Below, in pieces: positions 32,262 to 44,042 of a stretch of 64,000 nucleotides of DNA (within the stretch, counting starts at the first letter, position 1; every line of letters begins with the position of its first letter). This DNA comes from Rosa chinensis. Its lineage: Eukaryota; Streptophyta; Magnoliopsida; Rosales; Rosaceae. Location of the stretch: assembly GCF_002994745.2 (NCBI RefSeq), contig NC_037088.1, forward strand, positions 55,464,397 to 55,528,396, written 5' to 3'. The notes below the pieces were generated by a model, which searched no databases, was not told the DNA's origin, and saw only the letters and a list, made by a program, of their open reading frames with translations. The position numbers and the translations under genes are program-made.

Positions 32262-34460
32262 TTATTTCCCTACATTTTGGTTTTGATACACAAAGAACTC
32301 AGCACAAGTTATGAAGTAACCAAAATTCACCACCCCAATCACTACCAACATCCAAAACATATTATCCAACCTCCCTTGATTTATATCATCTGGTAACCAC
32401 TTTGTGGTCTTGTCTACCAAATCAGTGACTGCAGTGCTAAGATAATACCCGATTCCAATCAACAACGAGATCATAGCAGTGGAGGTACTTCTCAATGGTT
32501 TTGGAAATTCTTGATAGCACAATGAAACTTGTCCTGGGAAATGAAATGCCTCAGCGATTCCCATAACCGACAGTGGTGCCACAAGCCAAAGGGCGGACAT
32601 GGGCACCTCTGAACCAGGTTGGTTCGTGAGGCTATGTGCTCTTACCACTCCAAGTCGTCTTCTTTCGATTAAGGCAGACCCAATTAGGGAAATAATGTTT
32701 ATGATGTGTCCGATCCCTATTCGCTGGATCGGTGTTAGAGTTCGTCCAGTGAGGTTCTTGTACTTGAGGAGTATGATGCGGTCAATTATGAAGATGGAGA
32801 TGGCTGTGGCTAAAAGGTTAAAGACTAGGAATGAAGCAGCAGGGATTTTGAAGTGTGGACCAAGGTGTCTATCCATGGTTAGGGCTTGGAGTATAGTAAG
32901 GCTGCTGAATATGCCAATTGGTGTGCTTAGGAAGATGCCCGTAGACCACAGTGGCATGATCTTAATTAGGGTTTTGAGGTCTTCCACTTCTTTCACAGTG
33001 CATAGCCTCCATGGGTTTCCATACGAGCCTTCAAATTGTTTGTCTGCTTCAATTTTCAAGGCTGCACAGTTCAGGAATCTGCATGGAAAGAATTGTACTC
33101 TAATGATATGTGCCCCGAAAACCAATCTTTGCATAATTAATCAGTTTATTCTTTGTTCTTTATTTCTCGAATAAGATCGACTAATTAACTAATAAATACC
33201 TGAAACTTTTAGTTGGTGGAGCACTGTCGGCCAAAACACCTGCTCCATAATAATAATTAGAAGCTTCTGATGAAATCTTCCTCTTCCGAATTGCTGCAAC
33301 CAGTACTCTTGCTATGCTTAAGAATGGGCTACCCTTTGGTTTAACTTGCTTATAAAGTAGTTTCCCCAACAAAAACACCCCCAATCCAATACCATTTGCA
33401 ATGCAACATATTCCGAACCCTAATCCCCATCCCACGTTGTCCTGAATATATATGATGGCTGTGAAGCTGAAGACATTGGCCACATACAAAGCCAGAAAAT
33501 ACCAATTGAAGAAAACCCCTTGATCGTTTGGATTATTGAATTGGTCTGCTCCCATGGTTGCAATTGTGAAGCGAGTGCCTCCAAGTCCTAGAGAAGCTAG
33601 TGATAATGCTACATATAGGACTGAGTATTGAAACTTTGATGGAGCTTGACATGTAATAAGTGAGCCAATTGAACATGGTGAGGGCCTCAATGAGTGGATA
33701 GTTGCTATTAGGGTCAACATGATCATACCCTGATGATGAAGGTTCAAGAAAGTGACTTTGTTGTTTGCTCTGCATTTACTATATATAATAAATGTATAGA
33801 AATCTAACGTGGAGTAATTTCGAATATTATGCTGTCAATATTGAACAAAGATAAGATGAATCACTTTTTAATATATGGGAGAAAACTTTTAGTAGAGCAA
33901 TGATATAGAAGACTTCTCGTCTATGTCTCACAACATAGTATATATATTAGATAGTAAATTGAATTACGATGATTACCAATAAAGAAATGAAGGAAAAGGT
34001 GCCGACGACGGAGAAGGAGGTGAAAAAGGAATCAGCGATGAAGGCTCCGGCAATGGGGAAGAGATTGTTGGTACCAAGGATGATGTTATTGATCTGTGTA
34101 GCCGTTATGGTCTTCACATTGAATTTTGTTATCAGAAACACTATCAAATTCGATGCCCACCCGCCTGCTGCTACTGAGAGACCCAACACAGTTGCTGTTC
34201 TTCAACAAAGCATGACCAATAATATCATGATGAGAGAAGTGTAACCGAGTACATGCATGATAAACAGAAAATTAAAGAGAGAATTAGAAATAAAAGTAAT
34301 TAAGTTGAGCGAGAAGATAAGAGGGGATTAACTAACCAGTAACAAAGGGAAATGTTGTCCAGCCTCCTCCCTTAGAATCTTCATGATCATCGCAAACCCT
34401 ATGAACTTCTCCTCCTTCTTTGGATGTGGACTGGGGAGAGAGCTTCCCTTCAACTTCCAT
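32262..34460 (-). CDS. NRT1/PTR family (NPF2-like) transporter, copy C
   Basis: Exons on the minus strand: 34337-34460, 33977-34194, 33200-33729 and 32262-33078, giving 562 aa with all phases closing. The N-terminus MEVEGKLSPQSTSKEGGEVH is acidic and cytosolic, followed by GGWTTFPFV and the first helix ATVLGLSVAAGGWASNLIVF. About twelve hydrophobic segments follow, with a charged central loop containing KPKGSPFLSIARVLVAAIRK between helices 6 and 7. The ExxE[K/R] proton-coupling motif of most NPFs is absent from helix 1. This gene has the most compact structure of the array and no transposon inside it, so it is the best guide to the ancestral form. The transported ion is not determined by sequence. 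Confidence 0.92.
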
Positions 34461-35141
34461 TATCTATTTCATTCTCTACAGCTCCCTCTCCACTGAACAT
34501 TTATGCAAACTAACCATAATGGCGTCAATATTATATAGAAGACGTGCATTGCAAAATCCACAGAAGAGAAAACCATACCAACTGCAGTATATTATAGTAG
34601 CGTGCATTGCATGTATGAGTTAGTTTATTTTACTTGTCCCCCACTTTCATTGCAAACAAATTTAATCGACCACCTTTTAATTTTCAATAAGATACATGAA
34701 ACATAAAAATGTATCTTTATTCAGAGCAAAGTAAGCTCATCTCTTCTAGACGCACAATTAATTAGATAGTGGTTTTGTTTGATCGAATAGGCGTTTACAA
34801 ACTTCCAAGTGCTAGAAATCGCATTCATAGAGTCATAAGCTTAGAAACTAAGCTACAATGGTTTCCTAACCTGAAGAAGACGACGAAGCAAAATGGGAGA
34901 GAGAATAGACTGGTATTGATGCTCGGTAATTTTACAAAATGGTAGCAGCTTACAAAATGAAAGAGAGACTAGCTATTTATACTAATTGACTGAAAGCTAA
35001 TTAAGCTCGAGGATTATTCTAGATTAGCATGCAGATGATGCCACGTGGCCATCGCAGCGGTCCAGATTTGATCTTCATGCAAGTTAGTTGCACACGGTGA
35101 GGCTCAAGAGCATGCCTGTAGCACAAGTTGTTAATGAGCTT
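34461..35141. promoter_or_regulatory. Upstream region of NPF-C
   Basis: Contains the CT-rich leader and promoter side of gene C. The stretch to about 34750 shows scattered similarity to the region upstream of gene D (43220-43700). No coding gene is seen. The LTR element begins at 35142. Confidence 0.5.
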
Positions 35142-35490
35142 AATGGGGAAAAGGTATCGAACACAAGCCTCCAATAATCACTCAACAGACACAAGAAATA
35201 AGGAGTAACAAACTCATAAAATAGGGCAAATCCATGCCACAAATAAACTGATATTATTCATAAACTATAAGCTATCCAACAACGATTACATTACCCATAT
35301 TTATAGGGTTTACAATACTTGGAGAATATGTAGACTTAAGCTAAAATGGAAAGCTAATTAAATGTAAATCCTAAATTAAATATAAAAAGATACCCTAAAA
35401 ATATCTAAACAATGAAATATCAAATATTACAAATCTATAATAAAACAACAAAATAATGCATTTGATGTTGCCCCATATGCACCCGCATCA
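35142..35490 (-). repeat. 3' LTR of the small LTR retrotransposon
   Basis: 349 bp. Preceded on the plus-strand left by the TSD GAGCT. Differs from its partner at a few positions only, for example GTTGCCCC versus GTTGTCCC near the CGCATCA end. Confidence 0.93.
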
Positions 35491-35588
35491 GGCTTCCCTG
35501 GTTGGAAAGAATTCGTCCTCGAATTTGAGCCATTAATTGAAGAAAATTCAACAAAATCTTCCATTGCTTCAAATCTTCTTTTGACAAA

Positions 35589-36080
35589 TTAGCTTGCAAT
35601 TGATTCCTTCCATTCCAAATAAATAAATACTTTGAATACCTTCCTAATCTTGACTTGAGAAATCCCAATGAAATCAATAAATTGATGAGTTGCATCTTCT
35701 TGTAATGGATCATGAAATTTGAGGGATGCATCTTTGCTTTTAGATTCAACACTCTTCGCCAACTTGTTGGAGACAAATGACTTCTTAAGATCAACACCAA
35801 CAATTCTATTATGATGCTCACGTATTGACCCACACATGCTATGTTCTATTTCTTGAGATCCTAAAACAATGTCGACATCCACATCTAGTTTGGGTTTTGG
35901 ATCTGAATTACCCACATGATCATCCAATTCAAAGATATCACCCATGCATGAATTAATTTCATGACTTACAGTACTTGTTGATGATGATTCCATAACATGA
36001 ATCGGCATGACTTTAACAATGTCTTGTTGCTCATGAAGATGAAACATTTGCAAGGGTGGGTCAGCCTCGTCAATCTCCAA
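35589..36080 (-). CDS. Internal open frame of the LTR element, unknown protein
   Basis: About 163 codons, acidic, with MEIDEADPPLQMFHLHEQQD near the start and no zinc knuckle, protease or reverse-transcriptase motif. The end reads ISQVKIRKVFKVFIYLEW. It lies wholly within the LTR element and could be a relic of a gag-pol spacer or a private gene. No family is recognised. Confidence 0.35.
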   Translation of the reverse strand: MEIDEADPPLQMFHLHEQQDIVKVMPIHVMESSSTSTVSHEINSCMGDIFELDDHVGNSDPKPKLDVDVDIVLGSQEIEHSMCGSIREHHNRIVGVDLKKSFVSNKLAKSVESKSKDASLKFHDPLQEDATHQFIDFIGISQVKIRKVFKVFIYLEWKESIAS

Positions 36081-36601
36081 ACAATTTTCATCGCAATATT
36101 CTTCATAATCTTAATTTTCAAAAAGTGGCGGCATATCCAAGTTTGATGAATCTGAAAAACATGATATACCAAAATCGTTGAATGTGTTCATACCTTCATT
36201 CTCTATGTCTGACTCACACAAAGAAGCACAGGGATGAAAGAGATCAATGTATTGTTCCTCCTCAATACCCTCACTATTTTGGTGTGAAACTTCAATGCGA
36301 TTGACACATTGATGATAGGTGGCAACGTTTCTCTCCCCATCGGAACTCTTACGACCCCGTCGTCAAGTTTCGATGCGATCAACACGTTGATGATAAGTGG
36401 TAACGTTTCTCTCCCCGTCAGAGCTCCTACGACCTCGTCGTCGAGCTTCAATGAGATCGACACGTACAGCAAGTTGCCGAAGCATCCTTTTAATTTCAGT
36501 CATGTCGTTGATGCCACGACCCTGCATTCTGAAACCTTCCCTTCTTCGCTCGACCTGAGACATGGAATCCACCAAGATCTTGCCAAAGCTCTGATACCAA
36601 T

Positions 36602-36951
36602 TAATGGGGAAAAGGTATCGAACACAAGCCTCCAACAATCACTCAACAGACACAAGAAATAAGGAGTAACAAACTCATAAAATAGGGCAAATCCATGCCA
36701 CAAATAAACTGATATTATTTATAAACTATAAGCTATCCAACAACGATTACATTACCCATATTTATAGGGTTTACAATACTTGGAGAATTAGTAGACTTAA
36801 GCTAAAATGGAAAGCTAATTAAATGTAAATCCTAAATTAAATGTAAAAAGATACCCTAAAAATATCTAAACAATAAAATATCAAATATTACAAATCTATA
36901 ATAAAACAACAAAATAATGCATTTGATGTTGTCCCATATGCACCCGCATCA
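36602..36951 (-). repeat. 5' LTR of the small LTR retrotransposon
   Basis: 350 bp. In minus orientation it is directly followed by the tRNA-Met primer-binding site at about 36588-36601. Its near-identity to the partner LTR indicates a fairly recent insertion. Confidence 0.93.
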
Positions 36952-36956
36952 GAGCT

Positions 36957-37450
36957 GGCTAGCATCACATGCAAGGCATGCAATTGTACTGGCACTCATG
37001 CTGAGCATTTTTTTTTTTTTAAGCTCACTAGCTTCATCCCTAGGCATTGTTTGCAAGAGTTGGGCCTGGAGAACATGTGAAGTACGTGTAGCTTGCTGAG
37101 CCTTGCTTTCTGTTGTGACAGGTTTGCTATCATCACCAAGTACACTACGCACAGTAGATACCATACTAGGCACTTTACTGCCATGAGAGGTTCTTGCGTG
37201 GGCAGCCGCACCGTAAGTGTCCAAGTCGGGGGTATTTTGAGTACTTCACATTTAAAAATTAGGGACAATTTCGGAACAAAGACAAAAAATTCTGAGACTT
37301 GATTGGGCAGCGACACCGTACATGAGGTGTGGGTAGCCACACCTAAGAATTAGTCTACTGCCATCAGTATTAGTCACATCACAGGCACTAGGCACATCAC
37401 CATTACTAGCAGTAGGCATACTCATTGTGCTAACACCAAGGATGATTCCA
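36957..37450 (-). mobile_element. Retrotransposon-like gag-region fragment (tentative)
   Basis: The minus strand has open stretches (for example SHGSKVPSMVSTVRSVLGDD ... KPVTTESKAQQATRTSHVLQ) of a Ser/Thr/Gln-rich type seen in copia gag spacers. The coding flow is interrupted at about 37205-37345 by a short inserted segment. No protease or integrase motif is seen. This is a weak call based on composition only. Confidence 0.25.
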
Positions 37451-39339
37451 CTTACTCAAGATACACACACACTCTTGATTCCCATATCTCACATATAATA
37501 AGCTGAACCGGTTTAGCAGCAATGCAGGATAGTGCACTATAATTAAGAAGCTTTCTGTTGCTTGTTTCGTTTATAACTACAACCATTATCATAATGGTGC
37601 GTAGACCTAAATAAATTATGCATAGAACACCATGCATGTTTAACTACGAATCAAAATGTGCAGTATATATCGTCACACATGCATCAGTCTATCATCATTG
37701 GTACGCTAATTTGCCTTCCCCTTTTTTGCTATAGGACAATTGAATAGTAATCAGAGCTAAAGAAAAACAGGAACGAGCAGTACGTCGTAGAGCTGAATGT
37801 GGAGTACTGTTGAAAGGAATCAAGTTACAGTGGACAAAGAGGAAGCACTTGAGTTTGTCACCTCCAAATCCAATGTCTCAAACGTGTTGATACCCAAAAA
37901 CGAGGGTTGAAATCAAATTCTGTCATCATGATATGGTCGAACTTCAAATTTTCCAATCTTGTGTTTCTATTTGGTGTTATTGGTCATTGTATATTTCAGC
38001 TTTTATAATTTTTCTGACAGCAACCAAATTCTCCATCAGATTACATCATATAACCAAATGGCATACCTGACTTGGCTAGGGTTCTTGTAAATGCAGCTCA
38101 TAAGCAATGTTTAATGCCAGATTGATGAAATATAACATCAGTGGCAAGATTGATGTTAAGTTTAAAAAGCGTCACTAGGAAAGAAAAACTGGTAACACAG
38201 ACCAATTAAACTTGAAATATTTCAGACAAAATACAGGGAGGACGTACTAGGGTCCTAATTAAACTAGCAATTCCTTTGATGCTTCCGATAGTAGGTAGAA
38301 GCATCTTCCTCAACTGAAGGCAGAGTTCTAATCATCGTAGACCGATCATCTAACTTAATCAAAACCAATGAATGCAAGACCAAGTGATTTGGATCACCGA
38401 AAAAAAAAAATCATCCACTTTTTGCAATCCTGTGGAATGACCTGGGGAACACCCTGTTACAGTGTTACTTCAGTGTTCAACGTACAGAGCCCTGTAAGTA
38501 GCTAAGGGTTGAATGGTACCAAAGAAGCTACACATGACACTGGAGCACTTGGATCAGTATGTCACCTCTAATGTCTCAATGGCATAAACTAGGTTAAAAT
38601 GAGTTTCATAATTTTGATTTGGTCATGTGTTACCAATTGTGTGTTCTTGGTCATTGAAATAGGGCTTTTAAAAATAAATAAAAACTTTTATCCCACCCCC
38701 ACCCCCACCCTTACATATGCCAGTGAAAATCAAACTTATGACCTTTACAATGTTGAAATTATAACTTAGCAATATGTCACAGCGCACCGGCAAATAAGAA
38801 ATTATTGACTAGAGCTTAGTCATTGCTTTTGCATTTTTTACGTACCCTTTGTAAAATGGCTTGCTGATCGACTTCACTAGAGGCTTTGTATGATGTGACT
38901 CGTGTTCTATTTTCAACATCAGTTTAACGGAATCGGACTAAACCCCAAGGTGCAAATTTATGCTAGGAGGTCGATTCTAGTAAATCAGTACTACGATCAT
39001 TTCCATCCACTCTTCCTTGAAGCTTCAATTTTTGACGTGCTATGGAGACCATCGGACCGCACCCCATGCATGCATGCATGTATGGAATGTTGTTAATAGG
39101 ATAGTGGTGGTGGTGGTGGTGGTGGATAGAGAAGAGTGCTATTGCTCAATCTTAATTGGGTTATATAATTTGGAGCAAATAGCTCTTGAATGGGTTTGTA
39201 CGTAGTCATGATAAGAAGACTTTGACATTATTCTTACGTACTCTCATTTCATTTAATTCCGTACGTGACGAAAAAATTTTTGGGTCCTTTAACAATATTG
39301 CAACGTTGAGATCGACATGGATACCATATCAGTATAATT
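37451..39339. other. Intergenic part of the NPF duplication unit
   Basis: 37550-38230 corresponds to 43850-44900 (shared strings such as ACCATTATCATAATGGTG and CACACATGCATCAG). 38500-39339 corresponds to 31620-32261. These matches define the tandem duplication that produced genes C and D. No gene is seen. A C-rich run lies near 38694-38710. Confidence 0.6.
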
Positions 39340-42295
39340 TTATTGCCCAACATTTTGTTTTTGGGACACAAAAAACTTAGCACAAGTTATGTAGTAACCA
39401 AAATTCACCACCCCAATCACTACCAACATCCAAAAGACATTATCCAACCGCCCTTGATTTATATCATCTGGCAACCAATTCGTAGTCTTGTCTACCAAAT
39501 CAGTGACTGCAGTGCTAAGATAATACCCGATTCCAAGTAATAATGAGATCATTGCAGTGGATGTACTTCTCAATGATTTTGGAAATTCTTGATAGCAAAA
39601 TGAAACTTGTCCAGGGAAATGAAATGCCTCACCGATTCCCATAACAGATAACGGTGCCACAAGCCAAAAGGCGGACATGGGCACCTCTGAACCAGGTTGT
39701 TTCATAAGACTATGTGATCTTGCCACTCCAAGTCGTCTTCTTTCGATTAGGGCAGCCCCAATTAGACAAATAATGTTGATGATGTGACCGATCCCTATTC
39801 GCTGGATCGGTGTTAAAGTTCGTCCAGTGAGATTCTTGTACTTGAGGAGTATGAAGCGGTCAATTATAAAGATGGAGATGGCTGTGGCTAAGAGGGCGAA
39901 CACTAGGAATGAAGCAGCAGGGATTTTGAAGTGTGGACCAAGGTGTCTATCCATGGTTAGGGCTTGGAGTATAGTGAGGCTGCTTAAAATGCCTATTGGT
40001 GTGCTTAGGAAGATGCCAGTAGACCACAGTGGCATGATCTTAATCAGGGTTTTGAGGTCTTCTACTTCTTTCACAGTGCATAGCCTCCATCTGTTTCCAT
40101 ACGAGCCTACAAATTGTTTGTCTTCTTCACTTTTCAAGGCTGCACAGTTCAGGAATCTGCATGGAAAGAATTGTACTCTTATGATATGTGCCCAGAAAAC
40201 CAATCTTTGCATAATTAATACAGCTAATTAATTAATTAGTTTATTCTTTGTTCTTTATTTTTTTGGGTAAGATTGTCTAATTATTTAATAAATTAAAATA
40301 TCATACCTGATACTCTTAGTTGGTGGATTGTCAGTCATTGCTCCTGCGCCATAATAGTAATCAGGCTCTGTTGAAGTTTCTGATGACATCTTCCTCTTCC
40401 GAATTGCTGCAACCAATACTCGTGCTATGCTCAAGAATGGACTCCCCTTTGGTTTTACTTGCTTATAAAATCGTTTCCCCAATAAGAACACCCCCAATCC
40501 CACACCATTTGCAATGCAGCAAATTCCAAACCCTAATCCCCATCCCACGTTGTCCTGAATATATACGATGGCAGTGCCGCTAAAGACACTGGACATATAC
40601 AAAGCCACAAAATACCAATTAAAGAAAACCTCTTGATCATTCGGATTGTTGAATTGGTCTGCTCCCATGGTTGCAATTGTGAAGCGGGTGCCTCCAAGTC
40701 CTAGTGAAACTAGTGATAATGCTGCATATAGGACTGAGTATTGAAGCTTTGATGGAGCTTGACATGTCATAAGTGAGCCAATTGAACATGGTGAGGGCCT
40801 CAAGGAAGGGATAATTGCGATTAGGGTCAACATGATCACACCCTGATGATGAAGGTTTAAGAGAAAATGATTTCGTTGTTTGCTCTACGTTTACGATATA
40901 TACATATATAATACATGTATAAAAATTCACAAGTGATGGAATAGTTTTGAATATTATGCCTATGGGGAAAATCATTTGTACAATACCTGAAGTCTGGCTC
41001 ATTCAGAAAATATCAAAACGGTATCTGAGATTCTGACCCTAACCGAACAATTGTATCTGAAGCCGTTAACTCCAGCACAAAAAATGACAGCTAAAAGATA
41101 TTTTTGTCTTTTCATGTCTTAATTCATTACTCTCTCTCTCTCTAGCTATTCAAGTTTGGAGTCTTGAGACTAACCACTCCGCTATCAGTTTACTCTATTT
41201 CTCTTCCCTCAATCAATGAATCTATATCGGCCATCTCTCCCATCTATTTATTTCACACAAAAATCATAATCCAAAGCATATTCTGAATCAAGAACACAGT
41301 GGCCCAACAAATCATAGTAGCCAAATCTAGCAATTATACACTGAAACAATCAAAACCCAGAAAGCATAATCTTCAAAAGACAATAATTGCAAGCAAACTA
41401 AAACAGATTGGTCGGCAAAAAAATGGAAACTCGCCGGAAATCCCAAAATTCTTCTCCCCTTTGATTCTCTCTCATGCCTTATCACCTGGACAAACCAACA
41501 CCATGGATAGGTCGGCAAGGTCGAAAGGAAGCTTCTGACACAGTGAGACGCCACGACGTAGTCGGAATGGGAAAACTTGCCTGCGAACCGGAGAAGTTTT
41601 CGGGCTTCTTCCTACCTCCATCGTCGGTCTTTCGGAGCAGGGACGATGGGGCTCCGGTTCGCGACATCTGGAGGAGTCGAACGACGTCGGTCTGACATCG
41701 TGAGATGGCTGGAAAGTGGAGATATCATCGGATCTGCCGTCGCTACAAAACGGGTCGAGACTGAGGTCGGTCTAGGCTGTAATTTGGTGCTTCTCAAGCT
41801 AGTTCAACTTATATATTAAAATCCGACGGCTGAGATCAAATGCTGATTAAAATGGACGCTCCAGATGAAACCACCTCTAATTTCTATTTTTAATTATATT
41901 TTTAGATATTAGAGCAAGTTCATCTGTTGGGTCACCGGTCACCCACTATTCACTGTTTTTTAGTGTTATTTTCACATTTTGGGTCACGAGTACAGTGTAT
42001 TTCGTGTCATGTGTCACCCTGGATCACTTTCTAGGTTACCATGGTGACCTGCACAGTGTCTTTCGTGCCCTGGGTCATGGGCACAGTGTATTTCGTAACC
42101 CAGAGAATAAACATATACACTAAAAAGCAGTGAATAGTAGGTGACCCGGTGACCCAACGGGTGAACTTGCTCTTACCAACTTCCAAAAATCATCAAAAAT
42201 AGTTCGGGTGTCTGAAAAATCCTCCGAAAATTTCTACGATCTCGTTACGCATCTAGTTTAATCTACAGGGTAGAAAGATAAAATTTGACAAATCA

Positions 42296-42326
<31 letters not shown>

Positions 42327-43211
42327 CTTTTATTATTATATGATGAAGAAAAAAACTAAAGAAAACAAAAACTAAAGGGTGAAGTGGTCATTTAATGATC
42401 AAAATTTGTCAGCCATTAGTTTTTGTAATGGAGCTACCGGCTCCAAGTACCATTCTTCGTCGGGGTCAAAATCTCAGGTACCGTTATGATATTTTCTAAA
42501 CATGAGGTCAAGATGTTTAGAATTGGTCAAACACGTCAGTTACTGTACAGACGATTTTTCCTATGTTTTTTATATTGAACAAAGATGAGGGGAATTACTT
42601 TTTTAATATAAGGAAGAAAATTTTCGGTGGAGTAAGGTTGTCTTCTACCATCGCCCCATATAAATTAAAGACTTTCTCCATCATTCTCACAACATGTAAA
42701 ATGGTAAACGGTAAGCTGAAGTTATGATTGATTACCAGTAAAGAAATGAAGGAAAAGACACTGACGACAGAAAATATGGTGAAGAATGAATCAGCGATGA
42801 AGGCTCCAGCGATGGGGAGGAGATTGGTCGTACCAAGGATGATGTTATTGATCTGTATAGCGGTTATGGTCTTCACATTGAATTTTGTTATCAGAAACAC
42901 TATCAAATTTGCTCCCCACCCGCCGACTGCTACTGAGAGACCCAACACAGTTGCTGTGCTTCAAAAAAACATGACCAATATATCATGAGAGAAGTGTAAC
43001 CGAGTATATGCACGATTAACACCAAAAGAAAGAATTAGAAAGAAAATTAATTAAGTTGAGCAAGAAAATAAGAGGGGATTAACTAACCAATAACAAAGGG
43101 AAAGGTGGTCCAGCCTCCTTTAGAATCCTGATTCTCATCACAAACCCTATGAACTTCTCCTTCTTCTTCTTTGGATGTGGAGTGGGTAGAGAGCTTCCCT
43201 TCAACTTCCAT
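39340..43211 (-). CDS. NRT1/PTR family (NPF2-like) transporter, copy D
   Basis: Exons on the minus strand: 43088-43211, 42736-42953, 40307-40842 and 39340-40156, giving 564 aa with phases closing. N-terminus MEVEGKLSTHSTSKEEEEGE, then GGWTTFPFVI and the helix ATVLGLSVAVGGWGANLIVF. The exon layout is identical to copy C, but intron 2 is 1.9 kb because a Mutator-like element with a nested PIF/Harbinger MITE has inserted. The C-terminal exon differs from B and C at scattered sites (for example AHIIRVQ-side leader, SLMKQPGSEVPMSAFWLVAP, ending QKQNVGQ). All coding exons are intact, so function depends on correct removal of the enlarged intron. Confidence 0.9.
40964..42561. mobile_element. Mutator-like non-autonomous element in NPF-D intron 2
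   Basis: The inverted ends pair GGGGAAAATCATTTGTACA with GGAAAAATCGTCTGTACAG and continue inward to matching GGTATCTGAGATTCTGACCC and GGTACCTGAGATTTTGACCC. Comparison with intron 2 of gene C, which reads ...GAATATTATGC-TGTCA-ATATTGAACAAAG..., shows where the empty site was. The TSD is not clean (TATGCCTAT versus TATGTTTTT). The GC-rich interior at 41480-41800 might be captured DNA; no protein is recognised. (TA)n lies at about 42296-42323. Confidence 0.7.
41912..42172. mobile_element. PIF/Harbinger (Tourist-like) MITE, 3-bp TSD
   Basis: 261 bp. The inverted ends start GAGCAAGTTCATC and GAGCAAGTTCACC, extending over about 45 bp to CCCACTATTCACTG and its mirror. They are flanked by TTA on both sides (41909-41911 and 42173-42175), the TSD of PIF/Harbinger elements. 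Internal repeats of CACAGTGTATTTCGT-like words occur. It is nested inside the larger Mutator-like element. Confidence 0.85.
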
Positions 43212-44042
43212 TCTCTCCTCTCTACAGCTTTCTGTATCTCTCTCCCTCACTGATCAACATATATATATATATATATATATATATGCAAAATAGTCTGTAA
43301 GTCGGATCACTCAGGACCTTGCACTTATAAAGTAAACACTGTAACACTATATCAAATTGGTGCTATCTACTCTGAGCAACTTCCTCCACAGGTTACTAAC
43401 CTTGTGTTAGATGACCTGTGTGAAGTCCTTAGATACAGGAAAGTTGCAACAGTCATTGGCTAACAATTTCTTGTTTTTTCCTTTGGGTCCCCATATATCT
43501 ATCCGAAAAGAAAAAAGAAAAATAAAAAATTTTAATGTTATATATAGAAGACGTACGTACATTGCAAATTTACAACTAAAAAAACATTATCTATGCCAAC
43601 TTCAATATTTTATAGATGCGAGATGATTTTCATCGACGACCTTTTTACTTTGAATAAAACACAGAAAAGTGTCTTCATGCAAAGCAGAGGCATTATAAAA
43701 TGGTTTGTTTGCTCCATCGTTCTGACTACAACCATTATCACAATGATGCACTGATGATTCTCATTGACAACCTTTTTACTTCCAATAAAACACAGACAAG
43801 TGTATTCATACAGAGCAAAGGCATTAGAAAATGGTTTGTTTGCTCCATCGTTTTGTTTTTGACTACAACCATTATCATAATGGTGTACTAATTAAATAAT
43901 TATGCACATAGAACGCATGCATGTTTAAATACTAATTAAAATGTGCTGTGTATATCGTCACACATGCATCAGCTAGTCTATCATCATTGGTACACTAATT
44001 TGCCTTCTCTTTTTGTTTTTTTGCATATATCCATACAGTCCT
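43212..44042. promoter_or_regulatory. Upstream region of NPF-D
   Basis: Leader/promoter side of gene D. (TA)n at about 43260-43284. A direct repeat of about 125 bp lies at 43630-43740 and 43745-43885 (both contain CGACCTTTTTACTT/CAACCTTTTTACTT, ...CAAAGCAGAGGCATTA/CAAAGGCATTA and GGTTTGTTTGCTCCATCGTT). No gene is seen. Confidence 0.55.

Larger units (their letters stand above)
35142..36951 (-). mobile_element. Small LTR retrotransposon with 5-bp TSD
   Basis: Two near-identical LTRs (35142-35490 and 36602-36951) flank about 1.1 kb, and the whole is bracketed by the 5-bp TSD GAGCT (35137-35141 and 36952-36956). In minus orientation the 5' LTR starts TGATGCGGGTGC and is followed by a primer-binding site TTGGTATCAGAGC complementary to the initiator tRNA-Met 3' end. 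The element is far too small for a full gag-pol. The interior has one 163-aa frame (35589-36080) and a run encoding NSRTNSFQPG before the 3' LTR, which recalls the C-terminal tail of Ty3/gypsy polyproteins. It is probably non-autonomous. Confidence 0.93.

Noticed and set aside
36309..36662. Open frames on both strands around 36.3-36.6 kb
   Set aside because: They lie inside the LTR element between the primer-binding site and the internal frame and contain direct repeats; no gag motif was found.
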